A stretch of DNA of 53,475 nucleotides from an uncultured Halomonas sp. (GTDB lineage: Bacteria; Pseudomonadota; Gammaproteobacteria; Pseudomonadales; Halomonadaceae), in NCBI RefSeq assembly GCF_947501415.1, contig NZ_CANMVL010000006.1, forward strand, positions 1 through 53,475, given 5' to 3'. This document shows positions 43,428-52,659 of the stretch, one piece after another (position 1 is the first letter of the stretch; each line of letters starts with the position of its first letter). A program made the translations under genes and the position numbers. The notes under the pieces were generated by a model. The model saw only the letters and a program-made list of their open reading frames with translations. It was not told the DNA's origin and searched no databases.

Positions 43428-45872
43428 ATGGGCAAGCGACTCTCATGGACAGCCCTCGCGGGCCTGGTGACCGCGGCGTTTGCCGGAGGTCCGCTGCAGG
43501 CGGCTCCCCCGGAGTCGCTGCCTGCCGAACAGCTGGACTTTCAAGCCTGGGGCGACGAGCGCCCCGCGGATGCCCGATGTCGCGGGCGGTATGTGATGCC
43601 CGGCTATCGCCTGCCGCCGCCGGAGCCCGGCAAAGTGGCCAGCGAGTCGTCCAGCGCCCACTACGGCGAGGATGGTGAGACCCTGCTGCGGGGCGAGGTT
43701 GTGCTGCGCCGCGACACCGCCCAGCTCGAGACCCCGGAGGTGCGCGTGCCCCCCAGTCGGGAGCGTGCCTACGCCGAGGGCCCCATGGCATTGCGCGACC
43801 AGGGGCTGCTGGTGCGGGGCAGTGCCGCCGAGCTCTCGCTGGTCAACGATGCGGCGAGCATCGACGAGGCCCACTATGTGGTTCACGACCAGCGCCTGCG
43901 TGGGGATGCCGAGCGCCTGGCTCGCCTCGAGGATGGCCGCTACCGGCTCTCCTCGGCGAGCTTCACCACCTGCGACCCGGGCGACAATCTATGGCGCCTG
44001 GTGGGCGGTGATGTCGTGCTCGACCGGGAGAGCGGATTCGGTACCGCCCGCCATGCCCGGCTGGAGGTGAAGGATGTACCGGTCTTCTACTGGCCTTGGG
44101 TACGCTTTCCCATCGATGATCGCCGGCATACCGGTTTCCTGTGGCCCACGGTGGGCTTCTCCAGCGACTCGCTGGACTATGCCCAGCCCTTCTACTGGAA
44201 TATCGCCCCGGACCAGGACGCCACCATCACGCCGCGCTGGATCAGCGACAGCGGGCTACTGCTGGGTGGCCAGTACCGCTATCTGTTCCCTTCCGCGGCC
44301 GGTCAGGTCGAGGGCGCCTGGCTGGGCAGCGACGATGCCGGCAGCAGCGACAACCCCAATGATCCACCGCGGCGCTTCGAGGGCGAGGAGCGCTGGTACC
44401 TCGACTATCGCCATGCCGGCACCCTGGACCCCCGCACCCACTATCGGCTGCGCTACGGTGCGGCCAGCGATGGTCGCTACTTCGATGATTTCGGCAGTGA
44501 CTTCGCCGAGCAGAACACCTCGGCGATGCCACGGCTGGCCCAGATCGATTACCGCGGCGACACCTGGCGCCTCGATGCTCGCGCCCAGGGGTTCCAGAAG
44601 CTCGATGACCCGCTGCTGGAGCAGGACAAGCCCTTCTATCGCCTGCCCAGCCTCAGCGCTTCTGCCCGCTGGCGTCAGGAGAGCGGCTTCTATCAGCAGT
44701 GGCGAAGCAACTACAGCTACTTCTGGCGCGACATCGACGAGACAGCGTTGCCGAATAATGAGCATTTTGATCGTGAGGCAGCCACCGGCTCCCGGCTGCA
44801 TCTGTCGCCGGCCCTGGGCTGGCGCTTCGACGCGAGCTGGGGCCACCTGGAGCCGCGACTCGAGTGGCTGGGTACCGCCTATGAGCTGGACTACGGTAAC
44901 CGTGACGTCGGCGATCGCGATACCAGCCTGACCCGCAGCGTGCCGGTCACCTCCGTGGATGCCGGCCTGGTCTTCGAGCGTGAGCTCGACCTGGGCGGCC
45001 GTGGTTATCGCCAGACGCTGGAGCCGAGGGCCAACTACGCCTATGTGCCGGCCCGGGACCAGAGTGACTTCCCCGACTTCGACACCAGCGAGCGCGCCTT
45101 CTCCTGGGGCCAGCTGTGGTCGCCCCACCGCTTCTCGGGCAGCGATCGGGTCGGTGACCTCAACCGCCTCTCCCTGGGCGTGGCGTCGCGCCTGCTGGAG
45201 GATGGCAGCGGCCGCCAGCGCCTCTCCCTGGGGCTGGGGCAGGCGCTCTACTTCGAGGATCGCACGATCGACATGGCGGGCAACCCCGACGAGCTGCCGG
45301 CCAATGGTGCCGATCGCTATCGCGCCACCCGGGATCGCTCGCCGCTGGTGGCGAATGCCGACTGGCAGGTCACCGAACGCTGGCGTACCCGCTGGCAGTG
45401 GCTCTATGACGACGACCGGGAGCGTACCGAGCGTACCGGGGTCGACCTGCAGTATCGCTCGCCCCAGGGGCATGCATTGAACCTCGGCTACCACTGGGAG
45501 CTCGAAGGCTTCGACCCCTCGCTGGATCGGACCGACGATGACTTCCGTGACTACGATCGCGAGGAGTATGACGTCTCGTTTGCGTGGCAGGCCGGCCGGA
45601 GCCTCGACCTGATCGGCCGCCTGCTCTACGACAATACCAACGACCGCTCCCTGGAGCAGCTGGCCGGGGTGCAGTGGAACGACTGCTGCTACGGCGTGCA
45701 GCTGGTGTGGCGCGAGTGGATCGATGACAACGACACCGGCGCCGTGACCGATGACTTCACCGACCGCGGGATCTTCCTGCGCTTCGTGTTCAAGGGGCTC
45801 GGCGGCGTGGGCCGCGAGGCCGACAGCTACTTCGAGGAGGCCATTCCCGGCTACCGCAGCACCGCCTTCTAG
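43428..45872 (+). CDS. lptD: LPS-assembly outer-membrane protein LptD
   Basis: Beta-barrel translocon that places lipopolysaccharide in the outer leaflet with LptE. 814 residues. Signal peptide to about residue 26; N-terminal OstA domain (about 60-200), then the 26-strand barrel. The four disulfide cysteines are present at 51, 182, 753 and 754 (E. coli 31, 173, 724, 725), so the oxidative assembly route applies. A TATAAT lies at 43390-43395. First gene of lptD-surA-pdxA. Confidence 0.96.
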   Translation: MGKRLSWTALAGLVTAAFAGGPLQAAPPESLPAEQLDFQAWGDERPADARCRGRYVMPGYRLPPPEPGKVASESSSAHYGEDGETLLRGEVVLRRDTAQLETPEVRVPPSRERAYAEGPMALRDQGLLVRGSAAELSLVNDAASIDEAHYVVHDQRLRGDAERLARLEDGRYRLSSASFTTCDPGDNLWRLVGGDVVLDRESGFGTARHARLEVKDVPVFYWPWVRFPIDDRRHTGFLWPTVGFSSDSLDYAQPFYWNIAPDQDATITPRWISDSGLLLGGQYRYLFPSAAGQVEGAWLGSDDAGSSDNPNDPPRRFEGEERWYLDYRHAGTLDPRTHYRLRYGAASDGRYFDDFGSDFAEQNTSAMPRLAQIDYRGDTWRLDARAQGFQKLDDPLLEQDKPFYRLPSLSASARWRQESGFYQQWRSNYSYFWRDIDETALPNNEHFDREAATGSRLHLSPALGWRFDASWGHLEPRLEWLGTAYELDYGNRDVGDRDTSLTRSVPVTSVDAGLVFERELDLGGRGYRQTLEPRANYAYVPARDQSDFPDFDTSERAFSWGQLWSPHRFSGSDRVGDLNRLSLGVASRLLEDGSGRQRLSLGLGQALYFEDRTIDMAGNPDELPANGADRYRATRDRSPLVANADWQVTERWRTRWQWLYDDDRERTERTGVDLQYRSPQGHALNLGYHWELEGFDPSLDRTDDDFRDYDREEYDVSFAWQAGRSLDLIGRLLYDNTNDRSLEQLAGVQWNDCCYGVQLVWREWIDDNDTGAVTDDFTDRGIFLRFVFKGLGGVGREADSYFEEAIPGYRSTAF

Positions 45873-45917
45873 GCCGGGTTGGCCCGTTAGAGAGGAATGA
45901 TGAAAGGACAGCACACC

Positions 45918-46574
45918 ATGCGTAGTCGCCGCACCCCCCTCCTGGCCGCCGGCCTGGCGATGGCGCTGGGCCTCGCCGTGGTGCCGTTCGGCACCCAGGC
46001 CCAGGAATTCACCTCCAGCCAGCGCCAGGCCCTGGATCATATCGTGGCGGTGGTCAACGAGGGGGCGATCATGCATAGCCAGCTCGAGGAGCGTATCGCC
46101 CAGGTGCGCAGCCAGATGAGCGCCCAGCAGCAGGAGCTTCCCCCGGAAAGGGTGCTGCGCGAACAGATCCTGGAGCAGATGATCCTCGAGGAGATCCAGT
46201 GGCAGATGGCCGAGGAGTCCGGCCTCACGGTGGACGACACCGAGCTCAATCGTCAGGTGCGTGGCATCGCCGAGCGCAATGGCATGAGCCTGGAGCAGTT
46301 TGCCGACGCCCTGGAGGCCGATGGCCTGACGCTGGCCAGCGTGCGGGAGGAGATCCGTCGCGAAATCACGCTGCGCCAGCTTCAGCAGCGTCGTGTCGGC
46401 AGCCGAGTCACTCTCTCCGAGCGGGAGGTGGAGCGCTTCATGGCGCAGCAGGGCGCCACCCGTGAGCAGGCCCAGCAGGCCCTCTTTCAGCGCAAGGCCA
46501 ACGCCGAGCTCGAAGCCTGGCTACAGGAGATCCGCTCCCAGGCCTTCGTCGACAATCGCCTCGACGCACGCTGA
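45918..46574 (+). CDS. surA: SurA-like periplasmic chaperone lacking both parvulin domains
   Basis: Chaperone for outer-membrane proteins such as LptD. 218 residues, about half of E. coli SurA (428). Signal peptide to about residue 29 (TQAQ). The SurA_N domain (about 32-155) is complete: LDHIVAVVNEGAIMHSQLEERI is typical (part shown). After EVERFMAQQG (near 180) the sequence passes directly to QALFQRKANAELEAWLQEI, which matches the C-terminal helix of E. coli SurA. Both PPIase domains are therefore missing, with both flanks kept. ATG 45918 with AAAGGA is preferred; ATGs at 45897 and 45900 are possible. Overlaps pdxA by one base. Confidence 0.9.
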   Translation: MRSRRTPLLAAGLAMALGLAVVPFGTQAQEFTSSQRQALDHIVAVVNEGAIMHSQLEERIAQVRSQMSAQQQELPPERVLREQILEQMILEEIQWQMAEESGLTVDDTELNRQVRGIAERNGMSLEQFADALEADGLTLASVREEIRREITLRQLQQRRVGSRVTLSEREVERFMAQQGATREQAQQALFQRKANAELEAWLQEIRSQAFVDNRLDAR

Positions 46575-47617
46575 TGACGACGCCAGGCATGCCGCTGTTG
46601 GCGCTGACGACCGGCGAGCCGGCCGGTATCGGCCCGGATCTCGTCCTGAGACTGGCCGCCGAGGGGGTTGATGATGCGCGGGTGGTGGCCGTGGGGGATC
46701 CCGCGCTGCTTGCCGAGCGCGCCTCCCGGCTGGGCCTTGCCATCGAGCTGCTCCAGGCGGCACCCGGCGAGGAGGTGCCATCGGTGGCCCCCGGCCAGCT
46801 TCCGGTATGGCCCGTGACGCTGCGTGAGCCGGCCCGACCGGGAGTGCTGGCGCCACACAACGCGGCCTATGTACTCGAGACCCTGGATGTGGCCATCGAT
46901 GCCTGTCGGGCGGGGCACGCTCAGGGCATGGTCACCGCGCCGCTGCACAAGGGTGTGATCCTCGATGCGGGGCATGCCGGGTTTACCGGCCACACCGAGT
47001 ATCTCCGTGATGCCTGCGGTGTCGAGGAGGTGGTGATGATGCTCGCCACCGATGCCGCCCTGCATGCCGAGCGGCCTGACTGGGCGGAGGGGGCATCACT
47101 GCGAGTGGCGCTGGCCACCACCCACCTGCCGTTGCGCGACGTGGCCGAGGCCACCACTGCGGAGCGTCTGACACGGGTGCTGCGCATTCTCGACGCCGAT
47201 CTGAGGCGCTGGTTCGGGGTGGCCACGCCGCGCATCGCGGTGTGCGGGCTCAACCCCCATGCCGGGGAGGGGGGCCACCTGGGGCGCGAGGAGATCGAGG
47301 TGATCGAACCGACCCTGGCCGCACTGCGCGACGAGGGGTTGACCCTCGATGGCCCGCTGCCCGCCGATACCCTGTTTACCCCACGGCACCTGGCGGGCGT
47401 CGATGCGGTGCTGGCCATGTATCATGACCAGGGCCTGCCGGTACTCAAGTATGCTGGGTTCGGCCGGGCCGCCAATATCACCCTGGGGCTGCCGCTGGTG
47501 CGTACCTCGGTGGATCACGGCACCGCCCTGGATCTGGCCGGCACGGGCCGCGCCGACCCGGGTAGCCTGCGGGTCGCCGTGGCCCTGGCCGCGGAGATGG
47601 CCGGCCGCGGTGCGTGA
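46574..47617 (+). CDS. pdxA: 4-hydroxythreonine-4-phosphate dehydrogenase
   Basis: NAD-dependent step of pyridoxal 5'-phosphate synthesis. 347 residues. TTGEPAGIGPDL at the start, metal-binding His in GHTEYLRD and in the AMYHDQGLPVLKY region, and NITLGLPLVRTSVDHGTA near the end. Shares one base with the surA stop (TGATG). Followed by a 192-bp structured spacer before rsmA. Confidence 0.96.
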   Translation: MTTPGMPLLALTTGEPAGIGPDLVLRLAAEGVDDARVVAVGDPALLAERASRLGLAIELLQAAPGEEVPSVAPGQLPVWPVTLREPARPGVLAPHNAAYVLETLDVAIDACRAGHAQGMVTAPLHKGVILDAGHAGFTGHTEYLRDACGVEEVVMMLATDAALHAERPDWAEGASLRVALATTHLPLRDVAEATTAERLTRVLRILDADLRRWFGVATPRIAVCGLNPHAGEGGHLGREEIEVIEPTLAALRDEGLTLDGPLPADTLFTPRHLAGVDAVLAMYHDQGLPVLKYAGFGRAANITLGLPLVRTSVDHGTALDLAGTGRADPGSLRVAVALAAEMAGRGA

Positions 47618-47809
47618 AGCTTAACGAAAACGAGTGTCGCTCGAGGGGCGTCGGGGACAGGTCGAAGCGGAGGTCCGATTCCAGGGAAGGAATCGGTAGC
47701 GTACAGGGAGGTATTCACAGCGCCTCCGCGAAGGGCCTGTCGCCGGGTCAGCCCCGAGAAAGCGGCACTGCGATATTTGGACTATTTAGTGATAGAAGGA
47801 CACTCCTGA
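47618..47809 (+). promoter_or_regulatory. Structured spacer between pdxA and rsmA
   Basis: 192 bp, non-coding. Perfect hairpin CCGATTCC (47675-47682) / GGAATCGG (47689-47696) with loop AGGGAA; enclosing GACAGG (about 47655-47660) can pair with CCTGTC (about 47747-47752), and GGAGG/CCTCC can form a second inner stem. Three ANGGA motifs (AGGGA in the loop, AGGGA near 47705, AAGGA at the ribosome site) recall CsrA/RsmA targets. The end TATTTGGACTATTTAGTGATAGAAGGA is AT-rich. Confidence 0.4.
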
Positions 47810-48628
47810 ATGGCATCTCGCCCCCCGGTTCATCAGGCCCGCAAGCGCTTCGGACAGAACTTTCTGCGCGACCGCGGCATCATCTCTCGCATCGTGCGGG
47901 CCATCGGGCCGCGCCCCGGCCAGCGCATCGTGGAGATCGGCCCCGGCCAGGGGGCGCTCACCGAGCCGTTGCTGGAGGCCGCCGACGGACGCCTGGAGGT
48001 GATCGAGCTCGACCGTGACCTGATTCCCGGCTTGCGCGTTCAGTTCTTCAACTATCCCGACTTCGTGATCCATGAGGGCGACGCCCTCAAGGTCGATTTT
48101 CGCGCCCTGCGCGGTGAGGGCGAGCCGCTGCGGGTGGTCGGCAACCTGCCCTACAATATCTCGACCCCGCTGATTGCCCACCTGCTCCAGGCCGGCGATG
48201 CCGTCGCCGACATGCACTTCATGCTGCAGAAGGAAGTGGTGGAGCGCCTTGCCGCCGAGCCAGGCGGTGCCGACTGGGGGCGGCTCTCGGTGATGGCCCA
48301 GTATCGCTGTCGGGTGGAGTCACTGTTCGTGGTCCCGCCGGAAGCCTTCGTGCCGCGGCCCAAGGTGGATTCCGCCATCGTGCGGTTGACGCCCCATGCC
48401 GAGTTGCCCCATCCGGCCCGCGATGAAGCGCTGCTGGCCACGATCGTCAAGGAGGCGTTCGGCCAGCGTCGCAAGACCCTGCGCAACAACCTCAAGGGGC
48501 GCATCACCGCCGACGAGCTCGAGGCGCTGGGGATCGACCCCGCGAGGCGCCCTCAGACCCTCAGCGTGGAGGAGTTCGTGTCGATTGCCGATCACCTGAC
48601 CCAGGCCACCGGGGAGGCGCGCCCATGA
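47810..48628 (+). CDS. rsmA: 16S rRNA dimethyladenosine transferase
   Basis: Dimethylates A1518 and A1519 of 16S rRNA late in 30S assembly (KsgA). 272 residues. QARKRFGQNFLRD at the N terminus, SAM-binding VEIGPGQGALTEPLL and the catalytic NLPYNIS. AAGGA precedes the ATG. Its stop overlaps the apaG ATG (ATGA). Confidence 0.97.
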   Translation: MASRPPVHQARKRFGQNFLRDRGIISRIVRAIGPRPGQRIVEIGPGQGALTEPLLEAADGRLEVIELDRDLIPGLRVQFFNYPDFVIHEGDALKVDFRALRGEGEPLRVVGNLPYNISTPLIAHLLQAGDAVADMHFMLQKEVVERLAAEPGGADWGRLSVMAQYRCRVESLFVVPPEAFVPRPKVDSAIVRLTPHAELPHPARDEALLATIVKEAFGQRRKTLRNNLKGRITADELEALGIDPARRPQTLSVEEFVSIADHLTQATGEARP

Positions 48629-49038
48629 GCGACCGAGCCTCAGGCGATGATCCCGTGATGACCGAGGGGGTGGCCGTCAACGTCGAGGTCGAACCGGAGT
48701 TTCGCCCCGAGGAGTCCGCTCCCGAGGAGGAGCGTTATGTGTTCAGCTACACCGTGACGGTGCACAACGCCTCGCGTCATAGCATCCAGCTGATGGCACG
48801 TCACTGGACCATCACCCAGGGCAGCGGCAAGGTTCAGGACGTGCGAGGCAAGGGGGTGGTGGGGCAGCAGCCGGTGATTGCCCCCGGCCAGCACTTTCGC
48901 TATACCAGTCGCGCCATCCTCGATGGACCGGTGGGGGTGATGCAGGGCGAGTACACCTGCGTCGATACCGCCACCCAGCGCCCCTTCGAGGTGCCCATTG
49001 CCCCCTTCCGGCTGGCCGGGCCCAACCAGGTCCACTGA
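48625..49038 (+). CDS. apaG: ApaG protein
   Basis: 137 residues, a single fibronectin-type/immunoglobulin-like beta-sandwich of uncertain function. Motifs YVFSYTVTVHN, RHWTI and the C-terminal IAPFRLAGPNQVH are typical. It has an acidic N-terminal extension of about 15 residues compared with E. coli ApaG (125). Coupled to rsmA; apaH follows after 53 bases. Confidence 0.95.
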   Translation: MSDRASGDDPVMTEGVAVNVEVEPEFRPEESAPEEERYVFSYTVTVHNASRHSIQLMARHWTITQGSGKVQDVRGKGVVGQQPVIAPGQHFRYTSRAILDGPVGVMQGEYTCVDTATQRPFEVPIAPFRLAGPNQVH

Positions 49039-49091
49039 ATTCGCGGCAGCCGAACCACAAGCTGCGTCCGAACCATCAACAGGGAGCGTCC

Positions 49092-49913
49092 ATGACGACC
49101 TATGCCATCGGCGACCTTCAGGGGTGTCACGCAGAGTTCGTCGAGCTGCTCGAGACCCTCGGCTTCGATCCGCGTCGCGACCGGCTGTGGCTGGCCGGCG
49201 ATCTGGTCAATCGTGGCCCGGGGTCACTGGACTGCCTGCGCGAGGTCGAGGCCCTGGGAGACGCCGCCCTGACGGTGCTCGGCAACCATGACCTCCACCT
49301 GCTGGCGGTGGCTCGAGGGGGCGCCACGCTCAATCGCAAGGATACCCTCGATGCCATCCTCGCCGCCCCGGATCGCGAGCGACTGCTCGACTGGCTTCAG
49401 TCACGCCCACTGCTGGTGCGTGAGACGCTGGGCGGTGAGGATACCCTGATGACCCATGCCGGACTGCTGCCCCGATGGTCGCCGGACCAGGCCGAGAGGC
49501 TCGCCGCCGAGGTGGAGGTGATGCTCACCGGTGAACAGGCCGGGGGCTTTCTCGAGCGCATGTATGGCAATGCGCCGGATTGCTGGCGCGATGACCTCGA
49601 GGGCATCGATCGCCTGCGTGCCATCGTCAACGTGCTCACCCGCATGCGCTTCATCGATGCCGAGGGCCGGCTGGACTTCGCCGCCAAGGAGGGGCTCGAC
49701 AGTGCCCCGGCGGGGTTCGCTCCCTGGTTCCGTTATCCGCGTGGCGACGCTACTCGGCTCGTCTTCGGTCACTGGGCGGCCCTCCAGGGCGAGACGCCGG
49801 GCAGCCGTGTCAATGCCTGCGCGCTGGACACCGGCTGTGTATGGGGTGGCTCCCTGACGGCCCTGGACCTCGAACGCGGCGAGCGCATCAGCGTGCCCAG
49901 CCGGCGGCGATAA
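49092..49913 (+). CDS. apaH: Symmetrical bis(5'-nucleosyl)-tetraphosphatase
   Basis: Hydrolyses Ap4A to ADP and removes Np4 caps from RNA. 273 residues. Calcineurin-like phosphoesterase motifs GDLQGCHAEF, GDLVNRGPGS and GNHDLHLL are in order within the first 65 residues. AGGGAGCG precedes the ATG. Confidence 0.97.
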   Translation: MTTYAIGDLQGCHAEFVELLETLGFDPRRDRLWLAGDLVNRGPGSLDCLREVEALGDAALTVLGNHDLHLLAVARGGATLNRKDTLDAILAAPDRERLLDWLQSRPLLVRETLGGEDTLMTHAGLLPRWSPDQAERLAAEVEVMLTGEQAGGFLERMYGNAPDCWRDDLEGIDRLRAIVNVLTRMRFIDAEGRLDFAAKEGLDSAPAGFAPWFRYPRGDATRLVFGHWAALQGETPGSRVNACALDTGCVWGGSLTALDLERGERISVPSRRR

Positions 49914-49993
49914 GCGCGGCGGCACCGTTTCTATCCTGATCCCTCACAAGCCGTTTATCCTGAACCGCTTACAACCCCGACATGAGGCGTGCC

Positions 49994-50314
49994 ATGAGCT
50001 TCCAGCATCTCGATACCCCCACTCTCAAGGCCTGGCTCGATGAGGGCCGGGAGACGGCGCTGGTGGATATCCGCGACGCCCTGAGCTTCGCCCAGGGCCA
50101 TATTCCCGGCAGTCGCCGGCTCGACAACGAGTCGGTAGGCGAGTTCGTCGAGGCGACGCCCGCGGAGCGGCCGGTGGTGGTGGTCTGTTACCACGGTCAC
50201 TCCAGCCAGCAGGCGGCGGCCTGGCTGGCCGGCCAGGGCTTTGCCGAGGTCTACAGTCTCGATGGCGGCTTTACCGACTGGCAGCTGCGCCATCCCGATC
50301 GAGTGGAGGCCTGA
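49994..50314 (+). CDS. glpE: Thiosulfate sulfurtransferase GlpE
   Basis: Single-domain rhodanese, 106 residues (E. coli 108). Catalytic Cys 65 in the loop [11 protein letters not shown], as in GlpE. ATG 49994 follows TGAGGCG; an in-frame ATG 12 bases upstream has no ribosome site. cca begins two bases after its stop. Confidence 0.94.
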   Translation: MSFQHLDTPTLKAWLDEGRETALVDIRDALSFAQGHIPGSRRLDNESVGEFVEATPAERPVVVVCYHGHSSQQAAAWLAGQGFAEVYSLDGGFTDWQLRHPDRVEA

Positions 50315-50316
50315 GC

Positions 50317-51465
50317 GTGGCGGGGTCGTGTGATCCGGCCGTGGCAGGGCTAAGGGTCTATCGGGTAGGTGGGGCGGTGCGCGATGCACACCTCGGCTGG
50401 CCGGTCACCGATACCGACTGGGTGGTGGTCGGGGCCACCCCCGAGGCCCTGCGTCGGCGCGGATTCAGGCCCGTGGGACGTGACTTTCCGGTCTTTCTCC
50501 ACCCCCGAACCCACGAGGAGTACGCCCTGGCGCGCACCGAGCGCAAGGCCGGCCATGGCTATACCGGCTTCGAGGTGCATGCCAGCCCCGAGGTGACCCT
50601 GGAGGAGGATCTGGCGCGCCGTGACCTGACCATCAACGCCATGGCCGAGACCCTGGAGGGCGAGCTGGTGGACCCCTATGCCGGCCTCGCCGACCTGGAG
50701 GCGCGGGTGTTGCGCCATGTCTCGCCGGCCTTCGTGGAGGATCCGCTGCGGGTGTTGCGTACCGCGCGTTTCCTGGCCCGCTATGCGGGCCTCGGTTTCA
50801 CCATCGCCGAGGAGACTCGGGAGCTGATGCGCCAGCTGGTGCAGAGCGGAGAGCTCGCCCATCTGGTGGCCGAGCGAGTGTGGGTCGAGACCGAGAAGGC
50901 ACTGGCCGAGCCCTGGCCCGAGGTCTACTTTCAGACACTCGATGAGTGCGGCGCCCTGGCGGAGCTGATGCCGGCGCTGGTGGCCGACCGTGAAGCGCTG
51001 GACGCGGCCCTGGGCCGACTGCATCGCCTACCCGAGGAGGGGGAGGGCGAGGCGCTGGCCTGTTGGCGCTGGGCGCGCCTGGTGGAGCATCTGGGCGAGG
51101 CGGAGCGAGCCGAGTTGGCCGAGCGCCTGCGTCAGCCCAGGGCCTTTGCCGACCTGGCTCGCCAGGTGGCGCAGACTCGGGCGCTGGTCGCGGCGTCGCG
51201 TCTGGTGCCTGCGACGGGTGACGAGATCCTCGCCTGGCTGGATCGCATCGATGCCTGGCGACGTGGCGAACGGGTGATGCCGTTGATCAGCCTGGTGAGC
51301 CTGGAGGCGCCGGTGCTGGCCGAGGAGCTGGCCCTGGGCTGGCGGCTGGCCGCCCAGGTGCTGCCGAAGGCGCTGGTGGAGGAGGGCTTCAAGGGCCGCG
51401 AGCTGGGCCTGGAGCTTGCCCGTCGACGCCGTGAGGTGATCGATGCCGCCCTGGGCAGTGAATAA
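50317..51465 (+). CDS. cca: CCA-adding tRNA nucleotidyltransferase
   Basis: Adds or repairs the 3' CCA of tRNAs. 382 residues, class II polymerase head domain: [11 protein letters not shown] at about 13-23 and the catalytic carboxylates in TDTDWVVV (Asp 32, Asp 34), then [10 protein letters not shown] and [13 protein letters not shown]. coli Cca (412) has an HD phosphohydrolase domain; I see no HD motif here. GTG 50317 follows GGAGG. A palindromic element starts 21 bases after its stop. Confidence 0.95.
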   Translation: MAGSCDPAVAGLRVYRVGGAVRDAHLGWPVTDTDWVVVGATPEALRRRGFRPVGRDFPVFLHPRTHEEYALARTERKAGHGYTGFEVHASPEVTLEEDLARRDLTINAMAETLEGELVDPYAGLADLEARVLRHVSPAFVEDPLRVLRTARFLARYAGLGFTIAEETRELMRQLVQSGELAHLVAERVWVETEKALAEPWPEVYFQTLDECGALAELMPALVADREALDAALGRLHRLPEEGEGEALACWRWARLVEHLGEAERAELAERLRQPRAFADLARQVAQTRALVAASRLVPATGDEILAWLDRIDAWRRGERVMPLISLVSLEAPVLAEELALGWRLAAQVLPKALVEEGFKGRELGLELARRRREVIDAALGSE

Positions 51466-51485
51466 GCTCGCCGCCGGCCGGCGGG

Positions 51486-51632
51486 CTAGACTCTGTCCGA
51501 AAACTGGCTGCGCTCGGCTATACAGCGTTAAAAATCGACTCAAAGTACTCATTTACACTCCGTAAACTCCGTCTTTTCGCCGATTTTTGCCTTGTCTAAC
51601 CTTCGCTCGCCGACTTTTCAGACAAAGCCTAG
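51486..51632. mobile_element. Palindromic MITE-like element with CTAG ends
   Basis: 147 bp, AT-richer than its surroundings. Both ends read CTAG, and about 50 bp of each end are imperfect inverted repeats: CTAGaCTcTGTCcGAAAA against CTAGgCTtTGTCtGAAAA, continuing to AAAAATCG on both sides (51530-51537 and near 51581-51588). Internal TTTACACTCCGTAAA (51552-51566) is also partly palindromic. No ORF. CTAG fits a YTAR-type 4-bp target duplication as known for IS5 (inference). I recall similar repeats in halomonads and pseudomonads. The right end supplies the folK stop codon. Confidence 0.6.
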
Positions 51633-52159
51633 TCGGTCGCCCGGTCCGGGGTCGAGATCCTGCGCCCGGCCCAGATGAAGGATACCGGCCAGAGCCGCTG
51701 GTCACCCGCGTCGAAGCGGTGCCAGAGGGAGGCGTAGGTCTCCTGGCTCACGGGATGTCGCGCCTCGGGTAGCAGCTCGGCCAGGGGCTGCAGAACGAAG
51801 GCGTGGTGGGTGATCTCGCCGCGTGGCAGGCTGACCCCGCCGTGCTCGCCGCTGAGCTCACCCACGGTGAGCAGGTCCACATCCAGGGTGCGGGGGCTGA
51901 ACTTGGGGCTCTCTTCGCGCCGGCCATTGGCGAATTCCAGGCGCTTGCACCAGGCCTGCAGCTCTGCAACCGAGGCGTCACTTTCGAAGGCCGCCACCAG
52001 GTTGTAGAAGTTGCGTCCATCCTCGAAGCCTACCGGTTCACTCTCGAACACGCGCGAGACACGCAGGTTCTCGAAGGAGGCCGCCAGGGCGTCCAGGCAG
52101 ACGCGTACATGGTGGTCGCGCTCGATATTGCTGCCGATGCTGACCGTGACCAGCGCCAT
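51629..52159 (-). CDS. folK: 2-amino-4-hydroxy-6-hydroxymethyldihydropteridine diphosphokinase
   Basis: Folate synthesis: transfers pyrophosphate from ATP to the hydroxymethylpterin made by FolB. 176 residues. SIGSNIERDHH at the start, PRTLDVDLL (metal-binding Asp pair) near the middle and HHAFVLQPLAEL. ATG 52159 shares a base with the folB stop; GTG 52162 is the alternative. The TAG stop lies within the CTAG end of the repeat element, so the last residues may have been altered by its insertion. Confidence 0.94.
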   Translation of the reverse strand: MALVTVSIGSNIERDHHVRVCLDALAASFENLRVSRVFESEPVGFEDGRNFYNLVAAFESDASVAELQAWCKRLEFANGRREESPKFSPRTLDVDLLTVGELSGEHGGVSLPRGEITHHAFVLQPLAELLPEARHPVSQETYASLWHRFDAGDQRLWPVSFIWAGRRISTPDRATD

Positions 52160-52524
52160 CACGACACTCCCGGGCGCACGCCGCGCTCGATGCTGACGCC
52201 CACCGCGGCAGCGGCCGCCACGGCGCCGGGCTTGCGCACGACCAGGCGCAGCCAGGCGATGCCGAACTCCTCGCGCAGGGTCGCGGCCAGTCGCTCGGCG
52301 AAGGTCTCCACCAGGGCGAAGTCGTGGGCGGCAGCGAAGGCCTGGATGCGCTCGCTGATGGCGGCGTAGTCGAGGGTCTGGGCGATATCATCGTCCGCCG
52401 CGGCGGGACGAATATCGGTGGCCAGCTCGAGGTCGAGTACCAGGCGCTGGGTGATGTTGCGCTCCCAGTCGTAGACGCCGATCACGGTGTCGACGGCGAG
52501 GGACTCTATCAGCACTAGATCCAT
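52159..52524 (-). CDS. folB: Dihydroneopterin aldolase
   Basis: Folate synthesis: cleaves dihydroneopterin to hydroxymethyldihydropterin and glycolaldehyde. 121 residues. Starts MDLVLIESLAVDTVIGVYDWER, a family hallmark (part shown); catalytic Lys in VRKPGAV near 98. Coupled to folK. Divergent from plsY, the same neighbourhood as in E. coli. Confidence 0.96.
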   Translation of the reverse strand: MDLVLIESLAVDTVIGVYDWERNITQRLVLDLELATDIRPAAADDDIAQTLDYAAISERIQAFAAAHDFALVETFAERLAATLREEFGIAWLRLVVRKPGAVAAAAAVGVSIERGVRPGVS

Positions 52525-52659
52525 GGTGGCTTCCGGGCGGGTGCAGGGGGAATGGGGCGAGATTGTACGCGAGCCGCGCCGTGTGGAATACCTCGGTTGC
52601 TGGGCAGTCCGAAGCGGGACTGTCAGAATGGCCGAGTTCCCGTTGCAGGAGGGGCGGCC

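Noticed and set aside
45897..46574. surA as a pseudogene
   Set aside because: No frameshift or premature stop: the frame keeps the signal peptide, full N domain and the native C-terminal helix, and is coupled to pdxA. Domain loss fits better than decay.
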